A stretch of DNA of 64,000 nt from Nitrogeniibacter mangrovi (GTDB lineage Bacteria > Pseudomonadota > Gammaproteobacteria > Burkholderiales > Rhodocyclaceae): the NCBI RefSeq assembly GCF_010983895.1, contig NZ_CP048836.1:3968001-4032000 (forward strand), given 5' to 3'. The notes under the pieces are model-generated. The model was not told the DNA's origin, did not search any database, and was given only the letters and a program-made list of their open reading frames with translations. Below are positions 18,699-27,830 of the stretch, piece after piece. How positions within the stretch are numbered: the stretch's first letter is position 1; every line of letters begins with the position of its first letter. Made by a program: the position numbers and the translations under genes.

Positions 18699-19016
18699 AT
18701 GTCGCAACAAGTGATCGTGTCATTCGGCGCAGACAAGGATTACGAGTTCATCGTCCATCCGGCCGACAAGGCGGACATGGACAAGGATGCCGCGCGCGCC
18801 TGGCTGGCGCGGGAATTCGAGGATCTGGAATGCACGCCGAGCAATCCCATGGGCAAGATCCTGGTGCTCGACATGATCCTCAATGTCGCCAAATACGGCG
18901 GCGAAGCCCGCTTCCAGACCGGCGGGGACTGGGCCGGGCGCTTCGCCGCGGCGGTCGCCGCCTCGCTCGACCGGCCGGTGGTGAAGGTGGACGTGGCGGC
19001 CTTCGTGGTCGGCTGA
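18699..19016 (+). CDS. Conserved hypothetical protein
   Basis: I do not recognise a named family. The ATG at 18699 is preceded by GGGGGAGA and gives 105 aa. The protein is small, acidic at the N-terminal half and soluble, with no signal peptide or membrane segment; FGADKDYEFIVHP and GKILVLDMILNVAKYGGE look like ordered strands or helices. It stands alone between the thrH promoter region and a strong terminator, so it is a single-gene unit. Codon use matches the core genome. Confidence 0.65.
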   Translation: MSQQVIVSFGADKDYEFIVHPADKADMDKDAARAWLAREFEDLECTPSNPMGKILVLDMILNVAKYGGEARFQTGGDWAGRFAAAVAASLDRPVVKVDVAAFVVG

Positions 19017-19035
19017 GTGCGCATTCCGTCACCGC

Positions 19036-19068
19036 TGAAAAAACCCGCGCCTGACGCGGGTTTTTTCA
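19036..19068. terminator. Bidirectional terminator
   Basis: A CCCGCG / CGCGGG stem is flanked by six A on the left and six T on the right. It ends both the hypothetical gene at 18699 and the metX-metW unit. Confidence 0.85.
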
Positions 19069-19083
19069 TGGCCGGGCCGCGCC

Positions 19084-19674
19084 TCAGCGCCCGAGCCGGT
19101 ACAGGGCCACGCTGGCGAGGAAGTTCGGCTCCTCCTTGACCAACTCGCCGCGGTCGAAGCCCAGCCCCTCGCGGATCACGATGCCGTGCATCTCGCACAG
19201 GGCCTCGAAGTCGGCGATGGTGAAGAAGCGCACGTTGGGCGTGTTGTACCACTGGTAGGGCAGATCCTCGCCCACCGGCATGTGGCCATTGAGAATCGCC
19301 TGGCGATGGCGCCAGTAGGCGAAGTTGGGAAAGCTCACCACGGCTTCGCGGCCGACCCGCAGCATCTCCTCGAGAATACCCACGGTGTTGTGCACCGCCT
19401 GCAGCGACAGGCTCATGATCACATGATCGAAGAAGCCGTCCTCGAACCCGGCCAGCCCCTTCTCCAGATCGATCTGCATCACGTTGACGCCGTTGGCCAC
19501 GCAGGCGCGCACGCCTTCCGGGGATTTCTCGACGCCGTAGCCGAGCACCTGACGGCTGTTCTCGAGATAGCGCAGCAGCTGGCCGTCGCCGCAGCCCAGG
19601 TCGAGCACCCGCTCGCCCGGTTCGATCCAGGCGGCGATCACTTCGTGGTCGTATCGCAGCGACGTTTTGGTCAC
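19084..19674 (-). CDS. metW: Methionine biosynthesis protein MetW
   Basis: This 196-aa protein has a class I SAM-methyltransferase fold (motif I ERVLDLGCGDGQLLRYL). MetW is encoded next to MetX in many proteobacteria and is needed with it for homoserine acylation; its exact chemistry is unclear. Family marks are SLRYDHEVIAAWI at the N-terminus and PYQWYNTPNVRFFTI. It lies 78 bp after metX and should share the SAM-II-like riboswitch control. Confidence 0.95.
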   Translation of the reverse strand: MTKTSLRYDHEVIAAWIEPGERVLDLGCGDGQLLRYLENSRQVLGYGVEKSPEGVRACVANGVNVMQIDLEKGLAGFEDGFFDHVIMSLSLQAVHNTVGILEEMLRVGREAVVSFPNFAYWRHRQAILNGHMPVGEDLPYQWYNTPNVRFFTIADFEALCEMHGIVIREGLGFDRGELVKEEPNFLASVALYRLGR

Positions 19675-19752
19675 GGCAGTTCTCCGGATGTCCGTTGGGC
19701 GTCTCCGCCGGCGCGCCGGGGGGCAGCGAGCGAATGCGAGCGTGGGGGTCGT

Positions 19753-20883
19753 TCATCTCACCTCGATACGGTCGAAGTAGGCCGACAGCACGCCATGGTA
19801 CTGGGCGTCGTCGAGCAGGAAGGAATCATGCCCCGCCGCGCACTCGACCTCGGCGTAGCTCACGTGGCGGCGATTGTGCATCAGCGCGCTGACGATCTCG
19901 CGGCTGCGCTCGGGCGGGAAGCGCCAGTCGGTGGTGAATGACACCACCAGGAAGTCGGCCTGCGCCGCGGCCAGGGCGGCGTTGAGGTTGCCGGCATGCT
20001 CGAAGGCCGGATCGAAGTAGTCCAGCGCCTTGGTGGTGAGCAGGTAGGTGTTGGCGTCGAAGTAGCCGGCGAACTTCTTGCCCTGGTAGCGCAGGTAGGA
20101 CTCGATCTCGAATTCCACGTCGTAGCTGAACACCTGCTTGCCATGACGCAGGCTGCGGCCGAATTTCTCCGCCATCGCGTCGTCCGACAGGTAGGTGATG
20201 TGGCCGACCATGCGCGCCAGCTTGAGGCCGCGTTCGGGCACCACGCCATGGGCGTAGAAGTTGCCACCGTGGAAATCCGGATCGGTGAGGATGGCCTGGC
20301 GGGCCACCTCGTTGAAGGCGATGTTCTCCGCCGACAGCTTGGGAGAGGCCGCGATCACCACCGCGTGGCCGACGCGGTCGGGATACAGCAGGGTCCACGA
20401 CAGGGCCTGCATGCCGCCCAGGCTGCCGCCGACGATGGCGGCGAAACGCTCGATGCCCAGAGCATCGGCCAGGCGCGCCTGCGATTCGACCCAGTCCTCG
20501 ACGCTCACGAACGGGAACTCCGCCCCGTACGGCTGCCCGGTGGCCGGATTGACCGAGGCCGGGCCGGTGCTGCCGTAGCAGCCGCCCAGGTTGTTGACGC
20601 CGATGACGAAGAACTTGCGCGTGTCGAGCGGCTTGCCCGGCCCGACCAGGTTGTCCCACCAGCCGATGTTGTTGGGCGCGTCGGCGTAGTGCCCGGCCAC
20701 GTGATGGGAGCCGGACAGGGCGTGGCACACCAGCACCGCGTTGCTGCGCGCGGCGTTCAGTTCGCCATAGGTCTCGTAGACCAGTTCGTATTCGTCGAGC
20801 CGGCCGCCGCTCCTGAGCGCCAGCGGCTCGGTGAAGCGCAGGCGCTGTGGCGTGACCACCCCGACGGATTGAGGTTGCGTCAT
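19753..20883 (-). CDS. metX: Homoserine O-acyltransferase MetX
   Basis: This 376-aa alpha/beta-hydrolase-fold enzyme activates homoserine for methionine synthesis. The nucleophile Ser is in [13 protein letters not shown], the Asp in [11 protein letters not shown] and the His in [11 protein letters not shown]. MetX of this type, paired with MetW, may use succinyl-CoA rather than acetyl-CoA, so the donor is left open. The start is the ATG at 20883. A rho-independent terminator and a SAM-II-like aptamer precede it, giving feedback by SAM at the transcript level. Confidence 0.96.
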   Translation of the reverse strand: MTQPQSVGVVTPQRLRFTEPLALRSGGRLDEYELVYETYGELNAARSNAVLVCHALSGSHHVAGHYADAPNNIGWWDNLVGPGKPLDTRKFFVIGVNNLGGCYGSTGPASVNPATGQPYGAEFPFVSVEDWVESQARLADALGIERFAAIVGGSLGGMQALSWTLLYPDRVGHAVVIAASPKLSAENIAFNEVARQAILTDPDFHGGNFYAHGVVPERGLKLARMVGHITYLSDDAMAEKFGRSLRHGKQVFSYDVEFEIESYLRYQGKKFAGYFDANTYLLTTKALDYFDPAFEHAGNLNAALAAAQADFLVVSFTTDWRFPPERSREIVSALMHNRRHVSYAEVECAAGHDSFLLDDAQYHGVLSAYFDRIEVR

Positions 20884-20892
20884 GGTTGTTCC

Positions 20893-20934
20893 GAAAAAGC
20901 AAAAACCCGGTCGGCGTCTGGCGCGGACCGGGTT
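20893..20934 (-). terminator. Intrinsic terminator in the metX leader
   Basis: On the minus strand a 9-bp stem (AACCCGGTC / GACCGGGTT) is followed by TTTGCTTTTT, before the metX ATG. It begins 6 bases after the aptamer, so it is probably the expression platform of the riboswitch. Confidence 0.85.
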
Positions 20935-20940
20935 GCCCTC

Positions 20941-20992
20941 GCTTTAGCCGAATTTTTTGAGCGCCCGCAAGCTGATGTCAAATCGGCGCTAT
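20941..20992 (-). promoter_or_regulatory. SAM-II-like riboswitch (metX leader)
   Basis: The 52-nt minus-strand segment follows the SAM-II layout: P1 arms AGCGCC (from 20990) and GGCGCT (to 20960), the conserved loop GATTTGAC after the first arm, CAGCTTGCG in the P1 loop, an A-rich bridge (CAAAAAATT), and the conserved GGCTAAAGC tail, whose AAGC can pair with GCTT in the loop to make the pseudoknot. SAM binding should favour the terminator just downstream and lower metX-metW expression. Identified by eye from consensus bases and not scored with a covariance model. Confidence 0.8.
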
Positions 20993-21024
20993 GGAGGGGA
21001 AATTAGCCGCCCCCGCCGCGTTTG

Positions 21025-22761
21025 TCAAACCTGGGCCAGGCGGTCGACCGCCTCGTGCACCCGGTCCTGCTCGTCCATCTTGAGGATGCGTTGCACCTTG
21101 GGCGCCAGCTCGCCCACGTCGGCACGCAGGATCTCCTGCTTGACGCCGAGCAGCTGGGTCGGCTGCATGGAGAAGTGCTTCAGGCCCATGCCCAGCAGCA
21201 ACCGGGTGTAGGCCGGATCGCCCGCCATCTCGCCGCACACCGACACCGGCAGACCGTAGCGCGCGCCCGCCTGGATGGTGCCGCCGATGAGCTTGAGCAC
21301 GGCCGGATGGAGCGGATCGTACAGGTGCGCCACCGCCTCGTCGGTGCGGTCGATGGCCAGGGTGTACTGGATCAGGTCGTTGGTGCCGATGGACAGGAAC
21401 TGCAAGCGGCGCACGAACATGCCCAGGGCCAGGGCCGCCGCGGGCACCTCGATCATGCCGCCGACCTCGACCTTGGGATCGAACTTGTGCTTGGTGTCGC
21501 GCAGCTGTTCCTTGGCCTGTTCGACCATGGCCAGGCACTGGTCCATCTCGTGCGCATGGGCCAGCATGGGCAGCAGGATCTTGAGCTTGCCGTGATGCGA
21601 GGCGCGCAGCAGCGCCCGCAGCTGGGTCAGGAACATCTTCGGTTCCGACAGCGAATAGCGCACCGCGCGCAGACCCAGCGCCGGATTGGTTTCGGTGCTG
21701 CGCTTGCCGACCGTCTCGAGCGCCTTGTCGGCACCGGCGTCGAGGGTACGGATGGTCACCGGCGCGCCGCCCATGTACTTGAGGGCCGCGCGATAGGCCT
21801 CGAACTGCTCGTCCTCGCCGGGCAGGGCGTGGCGGTTGAGGAACAGGAACTCGGTGCGGAACAGCCCCACGCCGTCGGCGCCCACCTTCCTCGCCTCGCC
21901 CGCATCCTTGGGCAGCTCGATGTTGGCCAGCAGGTGGATGGCCTCGCCGTCGAGCGTGGTCGGCCGGGCGCTCTTGAGCCGCTGCAGCTTGTTGCGCTCC
22001 AGCTCCAGTTCGGCCTGGCGCAGGCGATATTCCTCGAGGATGCGCTCGTCCGGCTCGATGATGACGACACCGCGGGTGCCGTCGATGATGATGAGCTCGT
22101 TGTCCTCGACCAGCTGGCGGATGTTGTGCAGGGCCACCACCGCGGGGATGCCCTGGCTGCGGGCGACGATGGCGGTATGGCTGGTGGGCCCGCCCACGTC
22201 GGTGACGAAGCCGGCAATGTCATGATCGCGAAAGCCGATGGTGTCGGCCGGCGACAGGTCGTGCGCCACCACGATGGTGGCCATCGCGGACTTGCGTTTG
22301 CGCGGCAGTCGGCCCGGATGGCCGAGCAGCACCTTGACCACCCGCTCGACCACCTGGATCACGTCGGCCTTGCGCTCGCGCAGGTAGGCATCCTCGATCT
22401 GGTCGAACTGCTCGATGAGCAGCTCCATCTGCTGCACCAGGGCCCATTCGGCGTTGCAGCGGCGCTCCTCGATGAGCCCGCGCGCCGCGTCGACGAGCAT
22501 CGGATCGTCGAGAAACATGACATGCAGATCGACCAGGGCGCCCATCTCGGTATGCACCTGGTTTTCCGCAGCGACCGTGCGTAACTCGCGCAGGTCCTCG
22601 CGCACCGCCGCGACCGCGGCATCGAAACGCTCGCGTTCCGCCTTGATCTGGCGCGGCGCGAGGTGATAGTGATTGACCTCGAGCAGGGCATGCGAGACCA
22701 GATGCGCATGGCCGATCGCAATGCCGTGCGAGACGGCCAGTCCGTGCAGTGTGAATGGCAT
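21025..22761 (-). CDS. ptsI: Phosphoenolpyruvate-protein phosphotransferase (PTS enzyme I)
   Basis: This 578-aa cytosolic enzyme moves phosphate from PEP to HPr. The phosphorylated His is in GGPTSHTAIVARS; the PEP-binding barrel includes GVGLFRTEFLFL and the signature SIGTNDLIQYTLAIDR; the active Cys is in VSVCGEMAGD. A good GGAGG precedes the ATG. It lies 60 bp after the HPr gene and has no GAF domain, so it is PtsI rather than the nitrogen-PTS PtsP. With HPr and EIIA but no EIIB/C in view, the chain is probably regulatory. Confidence 0.95.
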   Translation of the reverse strand: MPFTLHGLAVSHGIAIGHAHLVSHALLEVNHYHLAPRQIKAERERFDAAVAAVREDLRELRTVAAENQVHTEMGALVDLHVMFLDDPMLVDAARGLIEERRCNAEWALVQQMELLIEQFDQIEDAYLRERKADVIQVVERVVKVLLGHPGRLPRKRKSAMATIVVAHDLSPADTIGFRDHDIAGFVTDVGGPTSHTAIVARSQGIPAVVALHNIRQLVEDNELIIIDGTRGVVIIEPDERILEEYRLRQAELELERNKLQRLKSARPTTLDGEAIHLLANIELPKDAGEARKVGADGVGLFRTEFLFLNRHALPGEDEQFEAYRAALKYMGGAPVTIRTLDAGADKALETVGKRSTETNPALGLRAVRYSLSEPKMFLTQLRALLRASHHGKLKILLPMLAHAHEMDQCLAMVEQAKEQLRDTKHKFDPKVEVGGMIEVPAAALALGMFVRRLQFLSIGTNDLIQYTLAIDRTDEAVAHLYDPLHPAVLKLIGGTIQAGARYGLPVSVCGEMAGDPAYTRLLLGMGLKHFSMQPTQLLGVKQEILRADVGELAPKVQRILKMDEQDRVHEAVDRLAQV

Positions 22762-22821
22762 GGGGTGCCGCTCCTCCCTCGATCCTCGTTGTTGTCCGGG
22801 CGCCTCTGACGGGCGCTTGGC

Positions 22822-23091
22822 TTATTCGTCTTCGCCGAAGCGGTCGGCGATCAGCGCGACCAGGGCGTCCAGCGCCGCCGCATCGTTCTCGCCGATGGTG
22901 TCGATGGTCACCGTCGCGCCCTTGGCCGCGGCCAGCATCATGACCCCCATGATGCTCTTGGCATTGACACGGCGCCCTTCGCGCTCGAGCCAGACCTCGC
23001 ACGGAAAGCTGCTCGCCAGCTGGGTCAGCTTGGCCGAGGCGCGGGCATGCAGGCCCAGGCGGTTGATGATTTCGACGTCTTGTTTGGGCAT
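22822..23091 (-). CDS. ptsH: Phosphocarrier protein HPr
   Basis: This 89-aa HPr has the phosphorylated His in NRLGLHARASAKL and the regulatory Ser in NAKSIMGVMMLAA. It takes phosphate from enzyme I and passes it to EIIA. The Ser site raises the possibility of HprK control; no hprK is in this window. It lies 24 bp after the EIIA gene. Confidence 0.96.
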   Translation of the reverse strand: MPKQDVEIINRLGLHARASAKLTQLASSFPCEVWLEREGRRVNAKSIMGVMMLAAAKGATVTIDTIGENDAAALDALVALIADRFGEDE

Positions 23092-23115
23092 GGGAATCTG
23101 TTGGGTCGTGAGTCT

Positions 23116-23508
23116 CTAAAGCGGCTTCATCCGCACAATGCCGTCACAGGCGCCCGTGACGGCCCGTTCCACCAGCGCCTCGAGCGGACCGTGCTCGCGG
23201 TAGGTCAGCACCCGCAGCAGCATGGGCAGGTTCAGCCCGGCCAGCCCGAGCACGCGGCCCGGCTGGAGCAGCTTCATGGCCAGGTTGGCGGGACTGGCAC
23301 CGAACAGGTCGGCCATCACCAGCACGCCGTCGCCGCGGTCCAGCTCGGTGACGAGCCGGCGTGCTTCGGGCAGCAGGTCGCTCGGATCGTCCCGGGGCAT
23401 GACCGCCAGCGCCCGCAGTTGCGCCGGGCTGCGGTTGAGCACATGGCACACGCATTCGATCAGCACTTCGCCGAGCGTCGCATGCGTGACAAGCAGGAGT
23501 CCGACCAT
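23116..23508 (-). CDS. PTS EIIA protein, mannose (ManX/AgaF) type
   Basis: This 130-aa protein has an EIIA-Man fold. The phosphoacceptor His is in LLVTHATLGEVLI, and DGVLVMADLFGASPANLAMK is the family's dimer/binding segment. No EIIB, C or D domain is adjacent, so the phosphate probably ends here or in a regulatory target instead of driving sugar uptake. It heads the EIIA-HPr-EI run, all on the minus strand with short gaps. Confidence 0.92.
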   Translation of the reverse strand: MVGLLLVTHATLGEVLIECVCHVLNRSPAQLRALAVMPRDDPSDLLPEARRLVTELDRGDGVLVMADLFGASPANLAMKLLQPGRVLGLAGLNLPMLLRVLTYREHGPLEALVERAVTGACDGIVRMKPL

Positions 23509-23582
23509 GATGGCCTCGCCGATGGCAGTGGCTTCGATTGTAGCCGAGCCGTCTGCCCCGTGGGCCGCGCGTGCGGTGCCGC

Positions 23583-24611
23583 TCAGTCGTCGAGCACGGT
23601 GTAGTGGGTGTCCCCCAGCGGCTTCATCCGTGCGGCCATGTCGCGGGTGACGGTGATGGCACCGTCGGCGTCCACCCGCAGCACGTCAGCGACATCGTAG
23701 CGGCGCGCCATCTCGCGCCAGTGGTGTGCGGCGATGAAGATCGGCTTGCTGGCCACGTCGGAGAGCACGCCGGCGCCGTGCCGGGGCGTGACCAGCACGG
23801 TCACCGCCTCGGTCCCCATGGCGGGCGATCCGGTGCGCGGATCGATGAGGTGGCAGTAGCGCTTGCCGTCCACCTCGAAGTAGCGCTGATAGTCGCCGGA
23901 GGTGCCGATGGCCTCGCCGTCGTAGAGCGCCAGCGCCGCGATGGGCGTCGGCGCGCGCGGATGCTGGATGCCGATCTGCCAGGGCTGGCCGCCCTTGCTG
24001 CCCAGCGCCATCACGTTGCCGCCGATGTTGATGAGCGCGTTGCGCACGCCCTTGGCACGCAGGATCGCCGCCGCCCGGTCGAGGGCGTAGCCCTTGGCGT
24101 AGCCGCCCAGATCGAGCTGCACGTCGCGGTTGTCGGACCACACCCGGGTGCCGTCGATGTGCAGGTCGGCCATGCTCGGCGCGCTGACCACCAGGGCCTG
24201 GACCGCCTTGGGGTCGGGCAGTCTGGGCACGAAGGTGTCGGTGTGGAAGCCCCACAGGGCGATGAGCTTGCCCAGGGCCGGATTGAACAGCTCGTCGCCC
24301 CGGGCCGCCAGTGCCTTGGCATCGGTCAGCATCGCCGCCAGCTCGGGGCGCACATGGGTCGTCTCGCCGCGGGCGATGGCCGCGTTGAGGTCGGTCAGCT
24401 CCGAGGGTTGCCAGGCATGGTAGGCCCGGTGCATGCGGTCGAACTCGCGCAGTACCGCGCCCATGGCGGCACCGGCGCTGGCCTCGTCGTCACCCCAGAC
24501 CGCCACCTCGACCCGGGTGCCGAACACGTAGCTCTCCCGATGCCAGACCTGCTCGCGGGCACAGCCTGCCAGCAACAGAGCGAGAACGACGAGGGCGAAC
24601 AGACGGCGCAT
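23583..24611 (-). CDS. apbE: FAD:protein FMN transferase (ApbE) lipoprotein
   Basis: ApbE attaches FMN to Thr of exported flavoproteins such as NqrB/C and RnfG. The 342-aa product has a lipoprotein signal (LLLAGCAREQ, Cys about residue 17), the FAD/Mg-binding motifs LDLGGYAKGYALDRA and NIGGNVMALG, and the HLIDPRTGSP signature. The start is the ATG at 24611, immediately before the signal peptide. It ends 74 bp before the EIIA gene; its flavoprotein target is not in this window. Confidence 0.94.
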   Translation of the reverse strand: MRRLFALVVLALLLAGCAREQVWHRESYVFGTRVEVAVWGDDEASAGAAMGAVLREFDRMHRAYHAWQPSELTDLNAAIARGETTHVRPELAAMLTDAKALAARGDELFNPALGKLIALWGFHTDTFVPRLPDPKAVQALVVSAPSMADLHIDGTRVWSDNRDVQLDLGGYAKGYALDRAAAILRAKGVRNALINIGGNVMALGSKGGQPWQIGIQHPRAPTPIAALALYDGEAIGTSGDYQRYFEVDGKRYCHLIDPRTGSPAMGTEAVTVLVTPRHGAGVLSDVASKPIFIAAHHWREMARRYDVADVLRVDADGAITVTRDMAARMKPLGDTHYTVLDD

Positions 24612-24655
24612 GGAAGCACTTCGGCAATCGGGCGGAAGGCGCCAGTCTAACGGCT

Positions 24656-25708
24656 TCAGGACGCGCTTGCGCGGCGCAGGCGCTCGATGCGCTCGGGCGT
24701 GGACGGATGGCTCGACAGATAGTCGCTCCAGTGCCCGTCGGCCGCGTCGGCGTCGATCTTGCCGTCCTTGACCGCCTGACGGGTCAGGGCATCGAGCATG
24801 TCGGCCAGCAGCAGGGGCGACTGGCCGGTCTTCCGGAGCAGCGCCGCGCCGTAGTCGTCCGCTTCGCGCTCGAAGTCGCGCGAATACGCGGAATTGAGCA
24901 GCACCGTGGCTCCGCCGGTGGCCAGGGTGCTCACGTCGCCGGTCCACAGGCTGACCACCGCAGCCAGCAGGGAGGCCTGGATGAGATTGCGCAGCCCGTG
25001 GCGGTAATGCACATGGCCCAGCTCATGGGCGATGACCGCCGCCACATGAGCGTCGTCGGGCGCGAGCTTGACCAGCGCATCGGTCACCACCACGTCGCCG
25101 CCGGGCAGGGCGAAGGCATTGGCGCCGATGTCGGGGGCGTCGCGAAAATGCAGGTGCACCGGATCGGGCCGGCTGCGCGCCGCCAGCAGCGGCGCCACCG
25201 CCGCCTCGATGCCCGCCCGGCGCGCGGCACTGAGTCCGGTCGGCTTGAGCAGCCGGGTCTTGTCGAGGGCGTCGATCACATGGCCGTCGAGGGCATCGAC
25301 CGCCGGTTGCGGCAAGGCCACCGCCACCGCCCGGGCCACCAGCGGCAGGCCCCAGCGATAGCCGGCGAAGCCGACCAGCAGCAACAGCACGATGGCGATC
25401 AGCACCCGATGGCCGCTGCCCTGCCACACCGTGATCGCACGCTCGCGATGCCCGCTCGCGGCGAGGAAGGCGCTCAGCGCCGGGCCCTGCAGCACCTCGC
25501 AGCTGCGCCCGCCCGGCAGGTCGACGCGGCGGGTGGCGCCGAGCGGCTCGTGCCAGCGCAGGTCGGCCAGGGACAGGCGCTCGCGCCGGCCGCTGTCGTC
25601 GAGGAAGAGCAGATCCACACCGGCGCCGGCCACCTGCAGGCGCACCGGCACCGGGCGGCTCGACTGGCCGTCGAACAGACGCGCGTCGATGCCGGCCGCG
25701 CCCGCCAT
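24656..25708 (-). CDS. M48-family membrane metalloprotease
   Basis: This 350-aa protein has a beta-rich N-terminal part, one clear transmembrane segment near residues 110-130 (VLIAIVLLLLVGFAGY), then a peptidase M48 domain. The zinc motif is HELGH in VIAHELGHVHYRHG, the third ligand Glu is in SRDFEREADDYGA, and the C-terminus has SSHPSTPERIERL. The ATG at 25708 overlaps the stop of the yjgN-type gene (ATGA), so the two are translationally coupled. A quality-control or secreted-protein maturation role is likely, but the substrate is unknown. Confidence 0.9.
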   Translation of the reverse strand: MAGAAGIDARLFDGQSSRPVPVRLQVAGAGVDLLFLDDSGRRERLSLADLRWHEPLGATRRVDLPGGRSCEVLQGPALSAFLAASGHRERAITVWQGSGHRVLIAIVLLLLVGFAGYRWGLPLVARAVAVALPQPAVDALDGHVIDALDKTRLLKPTGLSAARRAGIEAAVAPLLAARSRPDPVHLHFRDAPDIGANAFALPGGDVVVTDALVKLAPDDAHVAAVIAHELGHVHYRHGLRNLIQASLLAAVVSLWTGDVSTLATGGATVLLNSAYSRDFEREADDYGAALLRKTGQSPLLLADMLDALTRQAVKDGKIDADAADGHWSDYLSSHPSTPERIERLRRASAS

Positions 25709-26793
25709 CAGAAGCCCAGATCGATGTCGAGCAGGTCGGCGGCTTCCTCGCCCAGGACCCGGACTTCGGCCTCCTGCACGGCGACGAAGTCGTCGAGCGA
25801 CCCGGCCGGCAGCATGGCGATGTGCTCGACCCGATAGCGGTGCAGGCGCACCACCGCGAACGGGCGGTAGAGGCCGAGGGTGATCGCGGTGAGCAGCCAG
25901 TTGGTGAGCACGATGAACATGTAGCGGCGCGCCCGCATCTGCGAGAGGAAGCCGTGGTCGCCCAGGTTGCTGCGGTTGAGCACCAGGTTGGTGAGGCGGA
26001 CGCTGATGTAGGGGGCGATGAGGGCCAGACCGACATACACGCCGATGACCACGAAGCCCACGCTCGACATGACCGCCATGCGCTGCGCGTCGGGGCCGAC
26101 GGCGCGCGCGGAACCGAACATGACGGTGCTGATGCCGAGGGCCGCGAAGGCCGCCACCACGAGGATGAACACCAGCCCGGCGCCGAGCAGCATGCGGTAG
26201 ATCGGCCCCACCGGCAGGTCCACCTCGAAGTCCTCGTTGCCGAAGCGCAAGTGGTTCACCAGGTAGCGCCGCTGCGCCGCGAGCGCGTAGGGGGTGAGGA
26301 TGCCGAGGGTCAGGCCAGCGGCGATCGGCCACAGGATCCAGGCCTTGGCGGCCTCGCCGGCGGTGCCGGTGAAGCGGAAGCGCAGGCCGCGCCAGCTGGT
26401 GTTGTGGGCGCGGAAGCGCATCGCCCGCGAGATCATCCAGGGCAGCAGCACCAGGAAGATCACCGACACCAGCAGGTTGAGGAAGGGGTTGAACTTGGAA
26501 GCCAGGTTGCCGACGATCAGCACCGAGACCACCAGCAGGCGCCCCTTGAGGATCTTGATCGGATCGGCGTGGTACTCGAAGGGCGAGCGGTCGAGCACCG
26601 TGTTGTTGAGAAAGTAGCGCTCGCGCCGCACCTTGGCCCAGGCCGAGTAGATGCCCAGGGTGACGATGGACAGCAGCACGTTGACGATCCAGATGCGGAA
26701 ATAGGCGCCGCCCGAGCCGGTGAAGCTCAAGGGCAGGCGGTCGTGGACGGGCGCGGGCGGCACCTGCGCGGGCAGGGTGTCGGGGGCGTTCAT
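25708..26793 (-). CDS. YjgN (DUF898) family membrane protein
   Basis: This 361-aa inner membrane protein has about six to eight transmembrane helices. The repeated motif of the family is visible twice: FRIWIVNVLLSIVTLGIYSAWAKVRRERY near the start (abridged here as FRIWIVN and LGIYSAWAKVRRERY) and LTNWLLTAITLGLYRPFA near the end. Function is not known. Its coupling to an M48 protease gene is a recurring arrangement in proteobacteria and suggests a joint envelope function. Confidence 0.9.
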   Translation of the reverse strand: MNAPDTLPAQVPPAPVHDRLPLSFTGSGGAYFRIWIVNVLLSIVTLGIYSAWAKVRRERYFLNNTVLDRSPFEYHADPIKILKGRLLVVSVLIVGNLASKFNPFLNLLVSVIFLVLLPWMISRAMRFRAHNTSWRGLRFRFTGTAGEAAKAWILWPIAAGLTLGILTPYALAAQRRYLVNHLRFGNEDFEVDLPVGPIYRMLLGAGLVFILVVAAFAALGISTVMFGSARAVGPDAQRMAVMSSVGFVVIGVYVGLALIAPYISVRLTNLVLNRSNLGDHGFLSQMRARRYMFIVLTNWLLTAITLGLYRPFAVVRLHRYRVEHIAMLPAGSLDDFVAVQEAEVRVLGEEAADLLDIDLGF

Positions 26794-26894
26794 GGCGGGT
26801 TCCTGAGCGTGTTCTTGTCGGAGCGGAACACTACCACAGCCATGCCGTATGGATGAGGTCGTCCGTCACACCCGCGCGGCGGCCGGCCGAATCC

Positions 26895-27830
26895 TCAGGC
26901 GGCCTCGAGCGCCGAGACCACCTGATCGGCCACCGCATAGCCCTGCTGCTGATGGATCTCGACCATGCAGGTGGGGCTGGTGACGTTCACCTCGGTGAGG
27001 CAGCCGCCGATCACGTCGAGGCCGACGATGAGCAGCCCGCGCGACCACAGCACCGGCGCCAGCGCCTCGGCGATCTCGCGCTCGCGCTCGCTCAGCGGCA
27101 TCGCCACGCCGCGACCGCCGGCGGCCAGGTTGCCGCGGGTCTCGCCGGCCTTGGGGATGCGCGCCAGGCTGTAGGGCACCACCTCGCCGCCGATGATGAG
27201 CACCCGCTTGTCGCCCTCGACGATCTGCGGCAGATAGCGCTGCGCCATGATGGTGCGCGCGCCGTGTTCGGTCAGGGTCTCGATGATGGCGTTGCGGTTC
27301 GGGTCGTCGGCGCGCACCCGGAAGATGCCGGCCCCACCCATGCCGTCGAGCGGCTTGAGGATGGCATCGCCCATGTCGTCGATGAAGGCATTGAGGTCGT
27401 CGGCCGCGCGCGCCACCAGGGTGGGCGCGGTGAACTCGGCGAATTCGGTGATGGCGATCTTCTCCGAGTGGTCGCGCACCGCGCGCGGATGGTTGAACAC
27501 CCGCGCGCCGGCCGCCACGGCGCGCTCGAGCAGCCAGGTGGCGGTGATGTATTCGAAGTCGAAGGGCGGGTCCTGGCGCATCAGCACCGCATCGAAGGCG
27601 GTCAGCGGCTCGGTCGTCGTCTCGCCGGCGACATACCAGTGGGCGTCGTCGTCCGACACGGTCAGCGCCTGGGCACGGGCGCGCACCTCGCCCTCGCGCC
27701 ACATCAGGTCGGGGCGCAGGATGGCGAAGACGTGGTGCCCGCGCGCCTGGGCGGCACGCATGATGGCGACGCTCGAATCCTTGTAGGCCTTGAGGCCGGG
27801 CAGCGGGTCGAGGATGAAGGCCAGACGCAT
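26895..27830 (-). CDS. gshB: Glutathione synthetase GshB
   Basis: GshB adds glycine to gamma-glutamylcysteine using ATP. This 311-aa ATP-grasp protein has the N-terminal RLAFILDPLPGLKAYKDSS, the substrate segment MRQDPPFDFEYI, the ATP-grasp loop KPLDGMGGAGIFR and Mg ligands in LTEVNVTSPT. The ATG at 27830 overlaps the stop of the small upstream membrane gene (ATGA). It forms an operon with gshA through that gene. Confidence 0.96.
   Translation of the reverse strand: MRLAFILDPLPGLKAYKDSSVAIMRAAQARGHHVFAILRPDLMWREGEVRARAQALTVSDDDAHWYVAGETTTEPLTAFDAVLMRQDPPFDFEYITATWLLERAVAAGARVFNHPRAVRDHSEKIAITEFAEFTAPTLVARAADDLNAFIDDMGDAILKPLDGMGGAGIFRVRADDPNRNAIIETLTEHGARTIMAQRYLPQIVEGDKRVLIIGGEVVPYSLARIPKAGETRGNLAAGGRGVAMPLSEREREIAEALAPVLWSRGLLIVGLDVIGGCLTEVNVTSPTCMVEIHQQQGYAVADQVVSALEAA

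Noticed and set aside
18498-18736. Divergent small frames upstream of the 18699 gene
   Set aside because: They lie in the promoter region, lack ribosome sites and have shadow-like composition.
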